The notes under the pieces were generated by a model. The model had not been told where the DNA came from. It saw only the letters and a program-made list of their open reading frames with translations, and searched no databases. A stretch of DNA of 64,000 bases, from the NCBI RefSeq assembly GCF_021462265.1, contig NZ_JAJONF010000005.1, forward strand, positions 248,001 through 312,000, read 5' to 3'. Both the position numbers and the translations under genes were made by a program. The stretch is from Streptomyces shenzhenensis. GTDB lineage: Bacteria > Actinomycetota > Actinomycetes > Streptomycetales > Streptomycetaceae. Below are positions 1-8,633 of this stretch, piece after piece. How positions within the stretch are numbered: the stretch's first letter is position 1; each line of letters starts with the position of its first letter.

Positions 1-1
1 C

Positions 2-919
2 GACGAGCGTGATCTGCGCCGGGCGACGGAACTGGTACGCAGGGCCGACGTCCTCTTCGAGAACTTCCGGCCCGGCACCATGGACAGGTACGGCCTCGGC
101 TACGACCGGGCCCGCGAACTCAATCCCGGGCTGGTCTACTGCTCGATCACCGGCTTCGGGGCGGGGGCGGGAGCCGCGCTGCCCGGCTACGACCTGCTGA
201 TCCAGGCCGTCGGCGGCCTGATGAGCGTCACCGGGCCGGCGCCCGGGGAACCCGTCAAAACAGGCGTGGCCCTGGTGGACGTCCTGACCGGACTGCACTC
301 GGCGATCGGAGTCCTGGCCGCGTTGCGGCACCGCGAGACCTCCGGGGCCGGCCAGCACGTCCAGGTCGACCTCCTGTCCTGCCTGCTGTCCAGCATGGTC
401 AACCAGGCAGGCGGCTACACCCTGGCCGGCCAGGTGCCCGGCATCCTCGGCAACCGCCACCCGTCGATCGCGCCGTACGAGACCTTCCCCGCGAAGGACC
501 GCCCGCTGGTCATCGCCGTCGGCAACGACCGGCAGTTCGCCGCCCTGTGCCAGGGCCTGGACGCACCGGACCTGATCGACGATCCTCGCTTCGCCACCAA
601 CGCGGACCGGGTCGCACACGTCGACGAACTCGCCGCGCGGATCCGCGAGCCGCTGGCCAGGAGGACCGCGGCCGACTGGTTCGACCGCCTCACCCCGCTG
701 GGTGTGCCCTGCGGCCCGGTCAACGACCTCGCGCAGGCCTTCGACCTCGCCGAAACACTCGGACTGGGCCCGCGCGCCGCGGTCCCCGGGCTGGACGGCG
801 CCCCACTCCAGCTGGTGGCCAACCCGATCGGCCTGTCCCGCACACCGCCGCGCTACGAACGCCGACCGCCACGACTCGGCGAACACACCGAGGACCTCAC
901 GGCCTGGCTGGATTCCTGA
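2..919 (+). CDS. Class III (CaiB/BaiF) CoA-transferase, 5' end outside window
   Basis: The open frame already runs at base 2 with no stop, so the N-terminus lies before the window; about 305 codons are visible and the family is usually near 400 residues. Near its start is the family motif ADVLFENFRPGTMDRYGLGY, followed by NPGLVYCSITGFG and PGYDLLIQAVGGLMSVTG, all typical of formyl-CoA/succinyl-CoA-type transferases that move CoA between carboxylic acids through an aspartyl-CoA thioester. The catalytic Asp is expected further along (GVALVDVLTGLHSAIGVL region). It is followed 52 bp later by a glutaryl-CoA dehydrogenase-like gene, which suggests (inference) that it activates glutarate or a related diacid, like the SUGCT branch of the family. 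Confidence 0.9.
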   Translation, partial: DERDLRRATELVRRADVLFENFRPGTMDRYGLGYDRARELNPGLVYCSITGFGAGAGAALPGYDLLIQAVGGLMSVTGPAPGEPVKTGVALVDVLTGLHSAIGVLAALRHRETSGAGQHVQVDLLSCLLSSMVNQAGGYTLAGQVPGILGNRHPSIAPYETFPAKDRPLVIAVGNDRQFAALCQGLDAPDLIDDPRFATNADRVAHVDELAARIREPLARRTAADWFDRLTPLGVPCGPVNDLAQAFDLAETLGLGPRAAVPGLDGAPLQLVANPIGLSRTPPRYERRPPRLGEHTEDLTAWLDS

Positions 920-971
920 CACCGGTCACCGGCCCCGTCAAACGATCACCATCAACCCCCTGGAGCACACC

Positions 972-2150
972 ATGAGCGGCGGCAAGCCGATGACGGACCC
1001 CCTCGACCTGCTCGACATCTCCTCCGTCCTCACCGAGGAGGAGCGCGAGATCCAGGCCACCGTCGCCAGGTTCCTCGCCGACCGGGTCCGCCCGCACATC
1101 GGCGAGTGGTTCGAGAACGCCCACTTCGCCCGGGAACTCGCCCCTGAACTCGGCAAGCTGGGGGTCCTCGGCATGCACCTGGAAGGCTACGGCTGCGCCG
1201 GCACCAACGCCGTCAGCTACGGCCTCGCCTGTCTGGAACTGGAGGCCGCCGACTCGGGCTTCCGCAGCTTCGTCTCCGTCCAGGGTTCGCTGTCCATGTT
1301 CTCCATCTGGAAGTGGGGCTCGGAGGAACAGAAGCAGGAATGGCTGCCCCGGCTCGCCGCCGGCGAGGCGATCGGCTGCTTCGGCCTGACCGAGCCCGAC
1401 TTCGGCAGCAACCCGTCCGGGATGCGCACGAAGGCGGTCCGGGACGGCGACGACTGGATCCTCAACGGTTCCAAGATGTGGATCACCAACGGCGGCATCG
1501 CGGACGTGGCCACCGTCTGGGCGCAGACCGAGGACGGCGTCCGCGGGTTCCTCGTGCCGCGCGGCACGCCCGGCTTCACCACCCAGGACATCAAGCAGAA
1601 GATGTCCCTGCGTGCCTCCGTCACCTCGGAGCTGTACTTCGACGACGTACGGTTGCCCGAGTCCGCGCGGCTGCCGCACGCGCAGGGTCTGCGCGGCCCG
1701 CTGTCCTGCCTGAACGAGGCCCGCTTCGGCATCCTCTTCGGAGCCGTCGGAGCCGCCCGTGACTCGCTGCGGTCCGCGATCGAGTACGCCGACGCCCGCG
1801 TCCAGTTCGACCGGCCGATCAGCGCCTTCCAGCTCACCCAGAAGAAGCTTGCCGACATGAGCGTCTCCCTGGGCGGCGCCGCCCTCCTCGCCCTGCACCT
1901 GGGCCGTCTGAAGGACCAGGGCCGCATCCGCGCCGAACAGATCAGCGTCGGCAAGCTCAACAACGTCCGCGAGGCGATCGCCATCGCCCGTGAGTGCCGC
2001 ACGATCCTGGGCGCCAACGGCATCTCCCTGGAGTACTCACCGCTGCGCCACGCCAACAACCTCGAGTCCGTCCTCACCTACGAGGGCACCAGCGAGATCC
2101 ACACCCTGGTCATCGGCCAGGCCCTGACCGGCCAGTCCGCATACCGCTGA
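972..2150 (+). CDS. Acyl-CoA dehydrogenase, glutaryl-CoA dehydrogenase-like
   Basis: A 392-aa flavoprotein of normal length for the family. The start is ATG 972 behind GGAG at 962; a longer frame exists but would overlap the preceding gene. Visible are the FAD/substrate motifs CFGLTEPDFGSNP and WITNGGIADVATVWA, and near the C-terminus LTYEGTSEIHTLVIG, whose Glu aligns with the catalytic base of glutaryl-CoA dehydrogenases. The SGFRSFVSVQGSL stretch keeps the Arg that binds the distal carboxylate of glutaryl-CoA in the known enzymes, so oxidative decarboxylation to crotonyl-CoA is likely. Pairing with a class III CoA-transferase just upstream supports diacid catabolism (lysine or related). Cytoplasmic; electrons would go to ETF. 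Confidence 0.88.
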   Translation: MSGGKPMTDPLDLLDISSVLTEEEREIQATVARFLADRVRPHIGEWFENAHFARELAPELGKLGVLGMHLEGYGCAGTNAVSYGLACLELEAADSGFRSFVSVQGSLSMFSIWKWGSEEQKQEWLPRLAAGEAIGCFGLTEPDFGSNPSGMRTKAVRDGDDWILNGSKMWITNGGIADVATVWAQTEDGVRGFLVPRGTPGFTTQDIKQKMSLRASVTSELYFDDVRLPESARLPHAQGLRGPLSCLNEARFGILFGAVGAARDSLRSAIEYADARVQFDRPISAFQLTQKKLADMSVSLGGAALLALHLGRLKDQGRIRAEQISVGKLNNVREAIAIARECRTILGANGISLEYSPLRHANNLESVLTYEGTSEIHTLVIGQALTGQSAYR

Positions 2151-2459
2151 CCTGCCACGGGCGCCCCGGCTCCGGACGTGCAGCGCGGCCCGCGCCGACG
2201 AGGCCGCCCGCGCCCTGGAACACGGGCTGCCGCAGACCGTCCCGCATGCCCGGGCCAGCCGGCTCGGGCTGGCGGACGGCGGTGAAGGGGCGTGGCCTGC
2301 GTGTGCGCGGGCCGCTTCAGCCACGAGGGCGAGCACGCAGGCCGCCGTCACCCCGGGCGGGGGAGCCGTCCCGGACGTTTTCGCGTGAAACGGTGACTCC
2401 GTCTGTTCGAAGCCCTCCGGCGAGTGGCGGTCGGTGCCCGGCGTCGTGACCGACGGGCA

Positions 2460-2493
2460 GCAGCTCACCGGCGGCGCCGAGCCGGTGAGCTGC
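2460..2493. terminator. Hairpin between convergent genes
   Basis: GCAGCTCACCGGC (2460-2472) is the perfect reverse complement of GCCGGTGAGCTGC (2481-2493) with an 8-nt loop. It lies between the convergent dehydrogenase genes ending at 2150 and 2539, so it could terminate either transcript. There is no U-tract, as is common in Streptomyces. The right arm recurs in the second copy of the adjacent tandem repeat, so an alternative fold with 2508-2521 exists. Confidence 0.5.
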
Positions 2494-2530
2494 CGCCGGG
2501 GTCGCCGAGCCGGTGAGCTGCCGCCGGGGT
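2475..2530. repeat. Tandem duplication of a 28-bp unit
   Basis: Bases 2475-2502 and 2503-2530 are the same 28-bp sequence, beginning CGCCGAGCCGGTGAGC, head to tail. The unit contains the right arm of the terminator hairpin, so duplication created two possible partners for one left arm. The rest of the gap 2151-2538 shows no supportable gene. Confidence 0.85.
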
Positions 2531-2538
2531 CGCCGGAC

Positions 2539-3366
2539 TCAGCCCTGCGGGATCCCCTTACGGACCAGGTACTTCGCGCGTCCGCGCCGTCCGATCGCTT
2601 CCGCCGGCCCGAGTATCCGCGGCACCATCCACGGGAACGACTCGAGGATCCGGCACGTGATCGAATCGCCGTACGGCAGGAAGTGCTCCAGCCGGCGCTT
2701 GCGCAGCGCACGATCGAAGACATCCGCGACGTCGTCGGCCGTGCTCACCTTCCCCAGGAAGTTGAGCAGGCTGCCGTCGTGTGTCGCCTCGTGGAGCAGC
2801 ATCGGGGTGTCGACGGCGCTCGGGTAGATGCCGCTGACCGCGACGCCGGTGCCGCGCAACTCGGCGTTCAGCGCGGCGAGGTAGGCACGCAGCCCCGCTT
2901 TGGCCGCCGAGTACGCCGCCGACCCGGGGAGCGAGAGGATGCCGCCCATCGACACCGTGGCGACGATGTGCCCCCGGCCGCGCGCCTTCATGGCGCGTGC
3001 CGCGGCCGCCGCGATTTCCATGACGGATCCGAGCATGACGTCGAGCTGCAGCCGGAGCCCGGCCGCCGTGGAGTCGACGACGTCTCCCGGGACGATCACG
3101 CCCGCGTTGAGGAAGACCAGGTCCAGACGGTCGGCCCATTCCTCCTCGATCCGCGCGCTGAGCACGGCGACGGCGTCCCGGTCGGACAGGTCGCAGGCGA
3201 CGGGGACGGCATCCGCTCCGGCGGCGAGGGCCGCCTTCTGCGCGAGTGTCCCGTCGCGCTCGACGCACAGGGGGGTGCGGCCCTGGGCGGCGAGCCGGCC
3301 GCAGACCGCTTCGCCGATCCCGCCGGCGGCGCCGGTGACGAGGGCGAGGGAGAGACGGTCAGGCAT
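2539..3366 (-). CDS. Short-chain dehydrogenase/reductase
   Basis: A 275-aa NAD(P)-dependent oxidoreductase of the SDR family. The N-terminal Rossmann motif VTGAAGGIGEAV, the LNAGVI segment and the active-site YSAAKAG (Tyr and Lys) are visible. ATG 3366 is chosen because the longer upstream frame is the out-of-frame tail of the fusion gene. The start overlaps the stop of the permease-monooxygenase gene by 8 bp, so the two are co-transcribed and probably translationally coupled. The SDR may reduce or oxidise the carbonyl or alcohol product of the monooxygenase (inference). The C-terminal extension after the core, with a basic GRRGRAKYLVRKG tail, resembles SDRs often found beside flavin monooxygenases. 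The substrate is unknown. Confidence 0.85.
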   Translation of the reverse strand: MPDRLSLALVTGAAGGIGEAVCGRLAAQGRTPLCVERDGTLAQKAALAAGADAVPVACDLSDRDAVAVLSARIEEEWADRLDLVFLNAGVIVPGDVVDSTAAGLRLQLDVMLGSVMEIAAAAARAMKARGRGHIVATVSMGGILSLPGSAAYSAAKAGLRAYLAALNAELRGTGVAVSGIYPSAVDTPMLLHEATHDGSLLNFLGKVSTADDVADVFDRALRKRRLEHFLPYGDSITCRILESFPWMVPRILGPAEAIGRRGRAKYLVRKGIPQG

Positions 3367-6256
3367 GGCTGGGCTCCTTGGGCGGTTCGGACGCGGATGT
3401 CGAGGAGAGGGCGGAGGGGGCGCCGGCGCGCAGGGCGTCGAATGTGTGGTCGTCGACGTCGTGCCAGCCGAACCGGTCGCGGAGCTGTGCGAGGTAGGCC
3501 ATGTACGTCGAGCGCTCGACATAGTTGGTGTGGCGCGGGCTGTCGAGGTACTTGACGCCACCGCGCAGGTCCGGGGTGTCGGTGCGCTTGAGCTGGGTCA
3601 GCTCGTCCTTGCGGACGCCCGTCTCGCGGGCGTTGATGTCGATCATGATGAGCTGCGCCATCTCCTCGAACCGTTTGTAGGCGGCGTCCGCGAACTCGAC
3701 GAACCCGAGGACGTACAGGGAATCCAGTTCGCGCGAGAAGACGTTGAGGTACAGCTGCGGGTGGCCGTGCTTCCACTCCAGCAGCCCGGGGTCGAGGAAG
3801 GGCATCCGGTACTCGTAGCCCGTCGCGAGAACGATCTCGTCGACCTCGGCCGCACTGCCGTCGGCGAACACCACCCCGGTCTCCGTGAGCCGTGCCACGT
3901 CGGGCCTCGCGACGAGGTCGCCGTGCGCCAGATAGTGCAGCACCTGGGTGTTCATGATCGGGTGGCTGCTCAGCGCGTCGTGGTCCGGCGCCGGCAGCCC
4001 GAGGCGGGTCAGGTCGCCGACGAGCGTGTCGAGCAGGGCATTGACGTCGCTGGAGAGCACGAGGCCCTTCGGAGGGTCGAGCTTCCCGCTGAGCAGGGCG
4101 TCGGTCGGCACTCCGGCGACGTGCTTGGGCACGAACCGGTAACCGCGCCGGACCGACAGGTACGCCGTGTCCGCGTGCCGGGCGGCGTCGCAGGCGATGT
4201 CCACCCCGGAGTTGCCGGCGCCGACGACGAGCACCCGCTTGCCGCGGAACTCCAGGCCGTCCCGGAAGGTGACCGAGTGCCGGACCGTGCCGCGGAAGAC
4301 CTCCCGGCCGGGCAGCGAGATCTCGTTGGGGTGCCAGGTGACGCCGGGACAGACGACGAGTCCGTCGTACTCGTGGACCGTGCCGTCGGACAACGTGACC
4401 CGCCACCGGTCACCGGCCATCGGCTCGGCGGACGTCACCTCCGTGCCGAAGCGGACGTGCCGGTAGAGGTCGTACTGCCGGCCGAAGTCCCTGATGTAGT
4501 CGCGGATCTCCCGCCAGCCCGGGTAGTCCGGAAGATGTGACGGCATGGGCGCGCCGTAGAAGCCGCTGGTGTACTTGGAGCTGATGAAGTGACAGCTGTC
4601 GTACATCGGGCTGCCTGCGTGGTCGGGGTCCCAGATCCCGCCGAAGTCCGGGTTGCGCTCGTACCAGTCGAAGGGGACTCCCTCACGCAGCAGGTTACGG
4701 GCCATGATCATCCCTGACGGTCCGGCGCCGACCACGCAGTAGCGCCGGGTGTACGCCGGTCGCTCGTGCGGTGCGCGCGCGTCCGGGCGGTGACGGTTCC
4801 TGGTGCCGGCCAGCTGGGTGTAGGCGAGCGGCCTGCGGGTCCGTAGCCGCAGCGCGGCGAGGACACCGGTGAGGGCCGTGGCAACGATGAGTACCGGTAC
4901 GAGGTTGATGAGCACGTTGTCCGTGCCGGTCAGGGTGGCGTAGTTGGTGGCGGCCAGGGCGAACGCCGTCCCCAGCCCGAGCGTGCCGACGACGGGCGCG
5001 ACGACCCCCGAGAACAGCCGCCGGTCGCCGCGGCCGTGGAAGAACACCATGACCGCCAGCGCCGTGAACGCCTGCACGAGGACGATCGAGAGCGTGCCCA
5101 TGCCGACGACCGCGGCGGCGATGGTCTCGTAGGGGTTCGCGCCCGCCAGGCCCAGCGCGCCGACGACGGCGACCGTGACCGTGGTGACGACGGCGCTGCC
5201 GATGTGCGGGCTCCGGTGCACCGGGTGGTAGCGGCCGAGCGCACGTGGCGCGACCTGCTCCCAGCCGAGTGCGAACAGGTATCGGCTCGCGGCGTTGTGC
5301 AACGCGATCCAGGACGCGAGGACACTGGTGCACAGCAGCACGGCCGTGGCGTCGAGCAGCGCGGTGCCGCCGTACTGCTCGGCGAGTGTGAAGACGAGGT
5401 TCCCGAGGTCCTTGCGGGCCCGCTCGGGCGCCGCGGTGCCGCCGGCGCCGCCGATCACGACCCATGCGGTGAGCACGTAGAAGACGGCGATCGAGATCAC
5501 CGATATGTAGAGCGCGCGCGGGATGCTGCGGGCCGGATCCCTGGTCTCCTCGCCGTACAGTGCCGCCGACTCGAAGCCCACGAAGCTCGTGAAGGCGAAC
5601 ATGAGCGCGATGCCGATCGAGCCGCCGAACAGCTGGCCGGCCGAGAACGACTCGGCCGGGAACGCGGCGATGCCCTTGTGCCCGACGACGAGGACGTCGA
5701 GAACGATGAGGACCGCGAACTCCAGGCCCATGAGGAAGCCGAGGAACCGTGCCGAGACGTCCGCGCTGCGGTGCCCGAACGCCGCTACGACGACCACCCC
5801 GGCCGCGGTGAACACCCCCCACGGGACGTCCACTCCGGACTGGGCGAAGACCAGCGAGGTGAAGTACCCGAACACCGCGGCCATCCCGACGGAGAGCGAC
5901 AGGTAGCCCAGCGCCGCGACGTACGCGGTCGCGGTACCGGCCGGCTTGCCGAGTCCGCGGGCGACGAAGACGTAGAACGCGCCGTCGTTGACGACGCGCT
6001 TGCTCATCGCCGAGTAACCGGCCGCGAAGCACAACAGGACCGCGGCCGCCAGGATGTACGCGGCGGGCAGCGAGATGCCGTTGCCGCGCACGAGTGCGAG
6101 GGGCGCGTTGCCCGCGATCGCCGCCATGGGGGCCGCCGCGGCGATGACAAGGAAGACCACCCGGCGGGTGGACAGCACGCGACGCGCTCGGCCCGAACCC
6201 GCTCGGGGCTCGTGTGCGGCCTTCCCGGAGCGGTCGTCTGGTTGATCGGTGCCCAC
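3359..6256 (-). CDS. APC-family permease fused to flavin-containing monooxygenase
   Basis: One uninterrupted 965-aa frame carrying two full-length modules. Residues about 25-480 are an APC (amino acid-polyamine-organocation) transporter with roughly 12 hydrophobic segments, starting RRVVFLVIAAAAPMAAIAGN and containing FTSFVGFESAALYGEETRDP, typical of the family. Residues about 505-965 are a class B flavin monooxygenase: FAD motif GAGPSG at 510-515, the identifying stretch FRGTVRHSVTF, the NADPH motif GAGNSG and LATGYEYRMPF. The linker (about 480-503) is basic and has no Met, GTG or RBS before the FAD motif, so a separate start for the enzyme is not evident. The start is GTG 6256 behind GGAGGAGG at 6261-6268. 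Inference: uptake of an amine or amino acid coupled to its oxygenation at the membrane. A TetR gene is divergent. Confidence 0.88.
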   Translation of the reverse strand: MGTDQPDDRSGKAAHEPRAGSGRARRVLSTRRVVFLVIAAAAPMAAIAGNAPLALVRGNGISLPAAYILAAAVLLCFAAGYSAMSKRVVNDGAFYVFVARGLGKPAGTATAYVAALGYLSLSVGMAAVFGYFTSLVFAQSGVDVPWGVFTAAGVVVVAAFGHRSADVSARFLGFLMGLEFAVLIVLDVLVVGHKGIAAFPAESFSAGQLFGGSIGIALMFAFTSFVGFESAALYGEETRDPARSIPRALYISVISIAVFYVLTAWVVIGGAGGTAAPERARKDLGNLVFTLAEQYGGTALLDATAVLLCTSVLASWIALHNAASRYLFALGWEQVAPRALGRYHPVHRSPHIGSAVVTTVTVAVVGALGLAGANPYETIAAAVVGMGTLSIVLVQAFTALAVMVFFHGRGDRRLFSGVVAPVVGTLGLGTAFALAATNYATLTGTDNVLINLVPVLIVATALTGVLAALRLRTRRPLAYTQLAGTRNRHRPDARAPHERPAYTRRYCVVGAGPSGMIMARNLLREGVPFDWYERNPDFGGIWDPDHAGSPMYDSCHFISSKYTSGFYGAPMPSHLPDYPGWREIRDYIRDFGRQYDLYRHVRFGTEVTSAEPMAGDRWRVTLSDGTVHEYDGLVVCPGVTWHPNEISLPGREVFRGTVRHSVTFRDGLEFRGKRVLVVGAGNSGVDIACDAARHADTAYLSVRRGYRFVPKHVAGVPTDALLSGKLDPPKGLVLSSDVNALLDTLVGDLTRLGLPAPDHDALSSHPIMNTQVLHYLAHGDLVARPDVARLTETGVVFADGSAAEVDEIVLATGYEYRMPFLDPGLLEWKHGHPQLYLNVFSRELDSLYVLGFVEFADAAYKRFEEMAQLIMIDINARETGVRKDELTQLKRTDTPDLRGGVKYLDSPRHTNYVERSTYMAYLAQLRDRFGWHDVDDHTFDALRAGAPSALSSTSASEPPKEPSHA

Positions 6257-6313
6257 GGTTCCTCCTCCTACTGCTCTCGTTTGGGTTGGTGGGCCGTGAG
6301 CGTACGCGGGATT

Positions 6314-6349
6314 TGGTCACGTGACCAGATATGTTGGTCACGTGACCAA
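6314..6349. promoter_or_regulatory. Two TetR-type palindromic operators
   Basis: TGGTCACGTGACCA occurs twice as a perfect palindrome, at 6314-6327 and 6335-6348, with centres exactly 21 bp apart (two helical turns); the second extends to 16 bp (6334-6349). They sit in the 122-bp gap between the divergent permease-monooxygenase gene and the tetR-like gene. This is the expected place for autoregulation and repression of the fusion operon by the TetR protein. Confidence 0.85.
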
Positions 6350-6378
6350 AGCGAGACGCTTGTGCGAAACTGAGGCCC

Positions 6379-7044
6379 ATGAGTGACGAACCCGCCGGAT
6401 CCACGGAGTCGCCGAGCAGGCGTCGTCGCGCGCAACGCGCCACGAGCGAGGAACTCGTCGCGGCGGCCGTCCGGGTCATCGGCAGGGAGGGCGTCGCAGG
6501 CGCCACGACCCGCAAGATCGCCGAGGAGGCCGGCGTCCCGCAGGGTGCCGTCCACTACTGGTTCGCCGACAAGAACGAACTCCTCCAGGACGTGGTCCGT
6601 TCCATCGTCGAGCGCCTCGAGAAGACGGTCGCCACCAGCGACCGGCCGGGCGGCGGCGTGACGGTCGAGGACCTGCGGGCGGGTCTGCGGGCCGCGTGGG
6701 CCGAGGTGTCCGGCGACGACCCGGGCACCCAACTCGGCTACTACGAGCTCACCGCGCTCGCGTTGCGCAACCCGTCGATGCGTGAGCTGGCCCGGCAGCA
6801 GTACGGCAGTTACCGCGAACTCGCGGCGCGCACCCTCGCCCCGATGCTCGCGGACGTCGAGCCCCGACGGGCCGCCGCCCTCGCCCAGTTCGTGGCCGTG
6901 ACATTCGACGGCCTGGCGCTCGCCTGGCTCGCCGATCCCGAAGGCACGCAACCCGAGCAGGTCATCGATCTGCTCGCCGACGCGGTTTTCGGAGCGAGGA
7001 ACGACGGCCCCGCGGCCACCGCGCCGCGGAATCCGGTTACCTGA
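6379..7044 (+). CDS. TetR-family transcriptional regulator
   Basis: A 221-aa regulator. The N-terminal HTH (about residues 20-65) has the classic pattern ATTRKIAEEAGVPQGAVHYW followed by FADKNELLQDVV. The C-terminal ligand domain includes RNPSMRELARQQYGSYRELA, typical of regulators near amine/amino acid genes. ATG 6379 has TGAGG at 6371. It is divergent from the permease-monooxygenase/SDR operon, and two identical palindromes lie between them, so it most likely represses that operon and itself until the transported or oxidised substrate binds. The ligand is not predictable. Confidence 0.92.
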   Translation: MSDEPAGSTESPSRRRRAQRATSEELVAAAVRVIGREGVAGATTRKIAEEAGVPQGAVHYWFADKNELLQDVVRSIVERLEKTVATSDRPGGGVTVEDLRAGLRAAWAEVSGDDPGTQLGYYELTALALRNPSMRELARQQYGSYRELAARTLAPMLADVEPRRAAALAQFVAVTFDGLALAWLADPEGTQPEQVIDLLADAVFGARNDGPAATAPRNPVT

Positions 7045-7075
7045 CGCTGTATCAGGAGGCCGCGTGGCCTCGCGC

Positions 7076-7366
7076 TCAGATGCGCACGGTGCGCCACATC
7101 GGCCGCTTCCTCCCGGACGACCCGCCCGACGCCCCCTGGCCGGTAGCCTGACCGTCGCGGGGGCCGCCCCAGGTCACCCCGCCGCTCTCTGACGAGGAGA
7201 TCATCACGGTGGTGTCGGCACCGGCGAACAGGAAGCGGTCTTCGGACCACATCAGGTCCATGGCTCCGTCGGGCAAGACACGCAAGTCACCGGGGTCGGC
7301 CTCGACCCGCCACAGCATCGCTCCGGTGCGAAGACCACGCCTGGCCCTGTAACTGCTCCTGCTCAT
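7076..7366 (-). pseudogene. AraC-family regulator, N-terminal fragment
   Basis: Residues 1-70 read like the start of AraC regulators with the DUF6597-type sensor domain: LWRVEADPGDLRVLPDGAMD, then FLFAGADTTVMISSSE and GGVTWG, where intact proteins continue GLRFxPG. Here the sequence switches to unrelated residues after GGVTWG at about 7160, and no HTH domain follows. This is a truncation. An open stretch on the other strand (7035-7151, ending HIGRFLPDDPPDAPWPVA) may be the tail of another lost gene but I cannot name it. Confidence 0.6.
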
Positions 7367-7550
7367 CGCCTACCGTCGACTTGTCAGGATGCTACGCCGC
7401 AGGTGCTTTGCACACCGCGGATGCGGCTGACCACGCACCATGTCGGCAAACGGTGCACGGCACCCTTCACCGCGACCGCCTCGCCCTGCGTATCCACGAC
7501 GGCGCACGGGGCACCGCTGGCCCGACCCCGGCTGGTCGTGATCGGCGAGG

Positions 7551-8540
7551 TCACCGAGGGATCTCCACGGTGAACGCGGGGAGGTAGCGCTCGCCCGTCA
7601 CCTGGTCGCTCAGCGGGTCCAGCGCGGCCAGCGCCTCGGCGTCCAGGGTGAGCTCCAGCGCGGCCGCGTTCTGCTCCAGCCGGGCCGGGCTGCGGGTGCC
7701 CGGAATGGTCGCCACCGCCACCCCGAGCCGCTCAGCCTGGGCGTACACCCACGCCAGCGCCACCTGGGCCGGGGTGGCATCCAGCCGGTCGGCCACCTCG
7801 CGCACGGTCTGCGCGATTCTCTCGTTGGCCTCGCCCGCCTCGCCGGCGAAGCGGGGGTTGGTGCGCCGGAAGTCCTTCTCGCCCAGCGTGGAGCGGTCCA
7901 GGGCGCCGGTCAGGAACCCCCGCCCCAGCGGCGAGTACGGCACCAACCCGACCCCCAGCTCGGCCATCACCGGGGTGACCGCCTCGACGTCGCGGGTCCA
8001 CAACGAGTACTCGCTCTGCACCGCGGTGATCGGGTGCACCGCGTGCGCCCGGCGCAGCAGCTCGCCGTCGACCTCGGACAGACCCAGATGGCGGACCTTG
8101 CCCGCCTCGACCAGCTCGGCCATCGCCCCGACGGTCTCCTCGATCTCCACGTCCTGGGGCGGGCGGTGGGCGTAGTACAGGTCGATCACCTCGACGCCCA
8201 GCCGCAGCAGCGAAGCGTCGCAGGCGCGCAGCACGTACTCCCGGGCACCGCGGATGCGGCGTGCCCGGTCACCGGCGCTGCGGTCGATGCCGAACTTGGT
8301 GGCCAGCTGCACCTGGTCCCGGCGGCCGTGGATGGCCCGGCCCACCAGCACCTCGTTGTGCCCGGTGCCGTAGGCGTCGGCGGTGTCCAGGAACGTGACG
8401 CCCAGCTCCAGGGCCCGGCCGATGGTGGCCAGGCCGCCGTCCCAGTCGGCGGCGCCGTAGCTCTCGCTCATCCCCATGCACCCCAGGCCCATCGCGCTGA
8501 CGGTGAGACCGGGCGAGCCGAGCGTGGTTCGGGTGATCAT
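7551..8540 (-). CDS. Aldo/keto reductase
   Basis: A 329-aa NADPH-dependent (alpha/beta)8 oxidoreductase of the AKR superfamily. The catalytic tetrad is visible as Asp52 and Tyr57 (FLDTADAYG), Lys82 (LATKFGID) and His125 (LYYAHR); the cofactor-binding IPGTRSPARLEQN lies near the C-terminus. It matches the widespread AKR13-like aldo/keto reductases that reduce reactive aldehydes and ketones. ATG 8540 is chosen over the longer frame because GGAGGAG at 8550-8556 precedes it. A promoter with a 19-bp spacer and an internal dyad lies upstream, indicating MerR-type control, but no MerR gene is present in the window. Confidence 0.93.
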   Translation of the reverse strand: MITRTTLGSPGLTVSAMGLGCMGMSESYGAADWDGGLATIGRALELGVTFLDTADAYGTGHNEVLVGRAIHGRRDQVQLATKFGIDRSAGDRARRIRGAREYVLRACDASLLRLGVEVIDLYYAHRPPQDVEIEETVGAMAELVEAGKVRHLGLSEVDGELLRRAHAVHPITAVQSEYSLWTRDVEAVTPVMAELGVGLVPYSPLGRGFLTGALDRSTLGEKDFRRTNPRFAGEAGEANERIAQTVREVADRLDATPAQVALAWVYAQAERLGVAVATIPGTRSPARLEQNAAALELTLDAEALAALDPLSDQVTGERYLPAFTVEIPR

Positions 8541-8602
8541 GCGCGGATACTCCTCCTGCCCGGCGGACCGGGCGGTACCTCGAGGGCTGACGAACGCGTT
8601 CG

Positions 8603-8633
8603 ACACTAGGATTTGGAGCGCGCTCGAAGTCAA
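8603..8633 (-). promoter_or_regulatory. MerR-type promoter of the aldo/keto reductase
   Basis: On the minus strand TTGACT (8628-8633) and TAGTGT (8603-8608) are separated by 19 bp, the over-long spacer of promoters activated by MerR-family proteins. The spacer region contains an imperfect dyad (8610-8631): GACTTCGAGCG facing CGCTCCAAATC. A perfect 12-bp palindrome CGAACGCGTTCG (8591-8602) overlaps the expected start of transcription. Confidence 0.6.

Noticed and set aside
2539..3561. Longer 340-aa start for the SDR
   Set aside because: The extra 65 residues are an out-of-frame reading of the fusion gene's C-terminus and are not SDR-like.
4735..4830. Two separate genes in place of a permease-monooxygenase fusion
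   Set aside because: No ATG, GTG or RBS occurs before the FAD motif in this frame, and the only nearby Met codons follow that motif. Resequencing would still be prudent.
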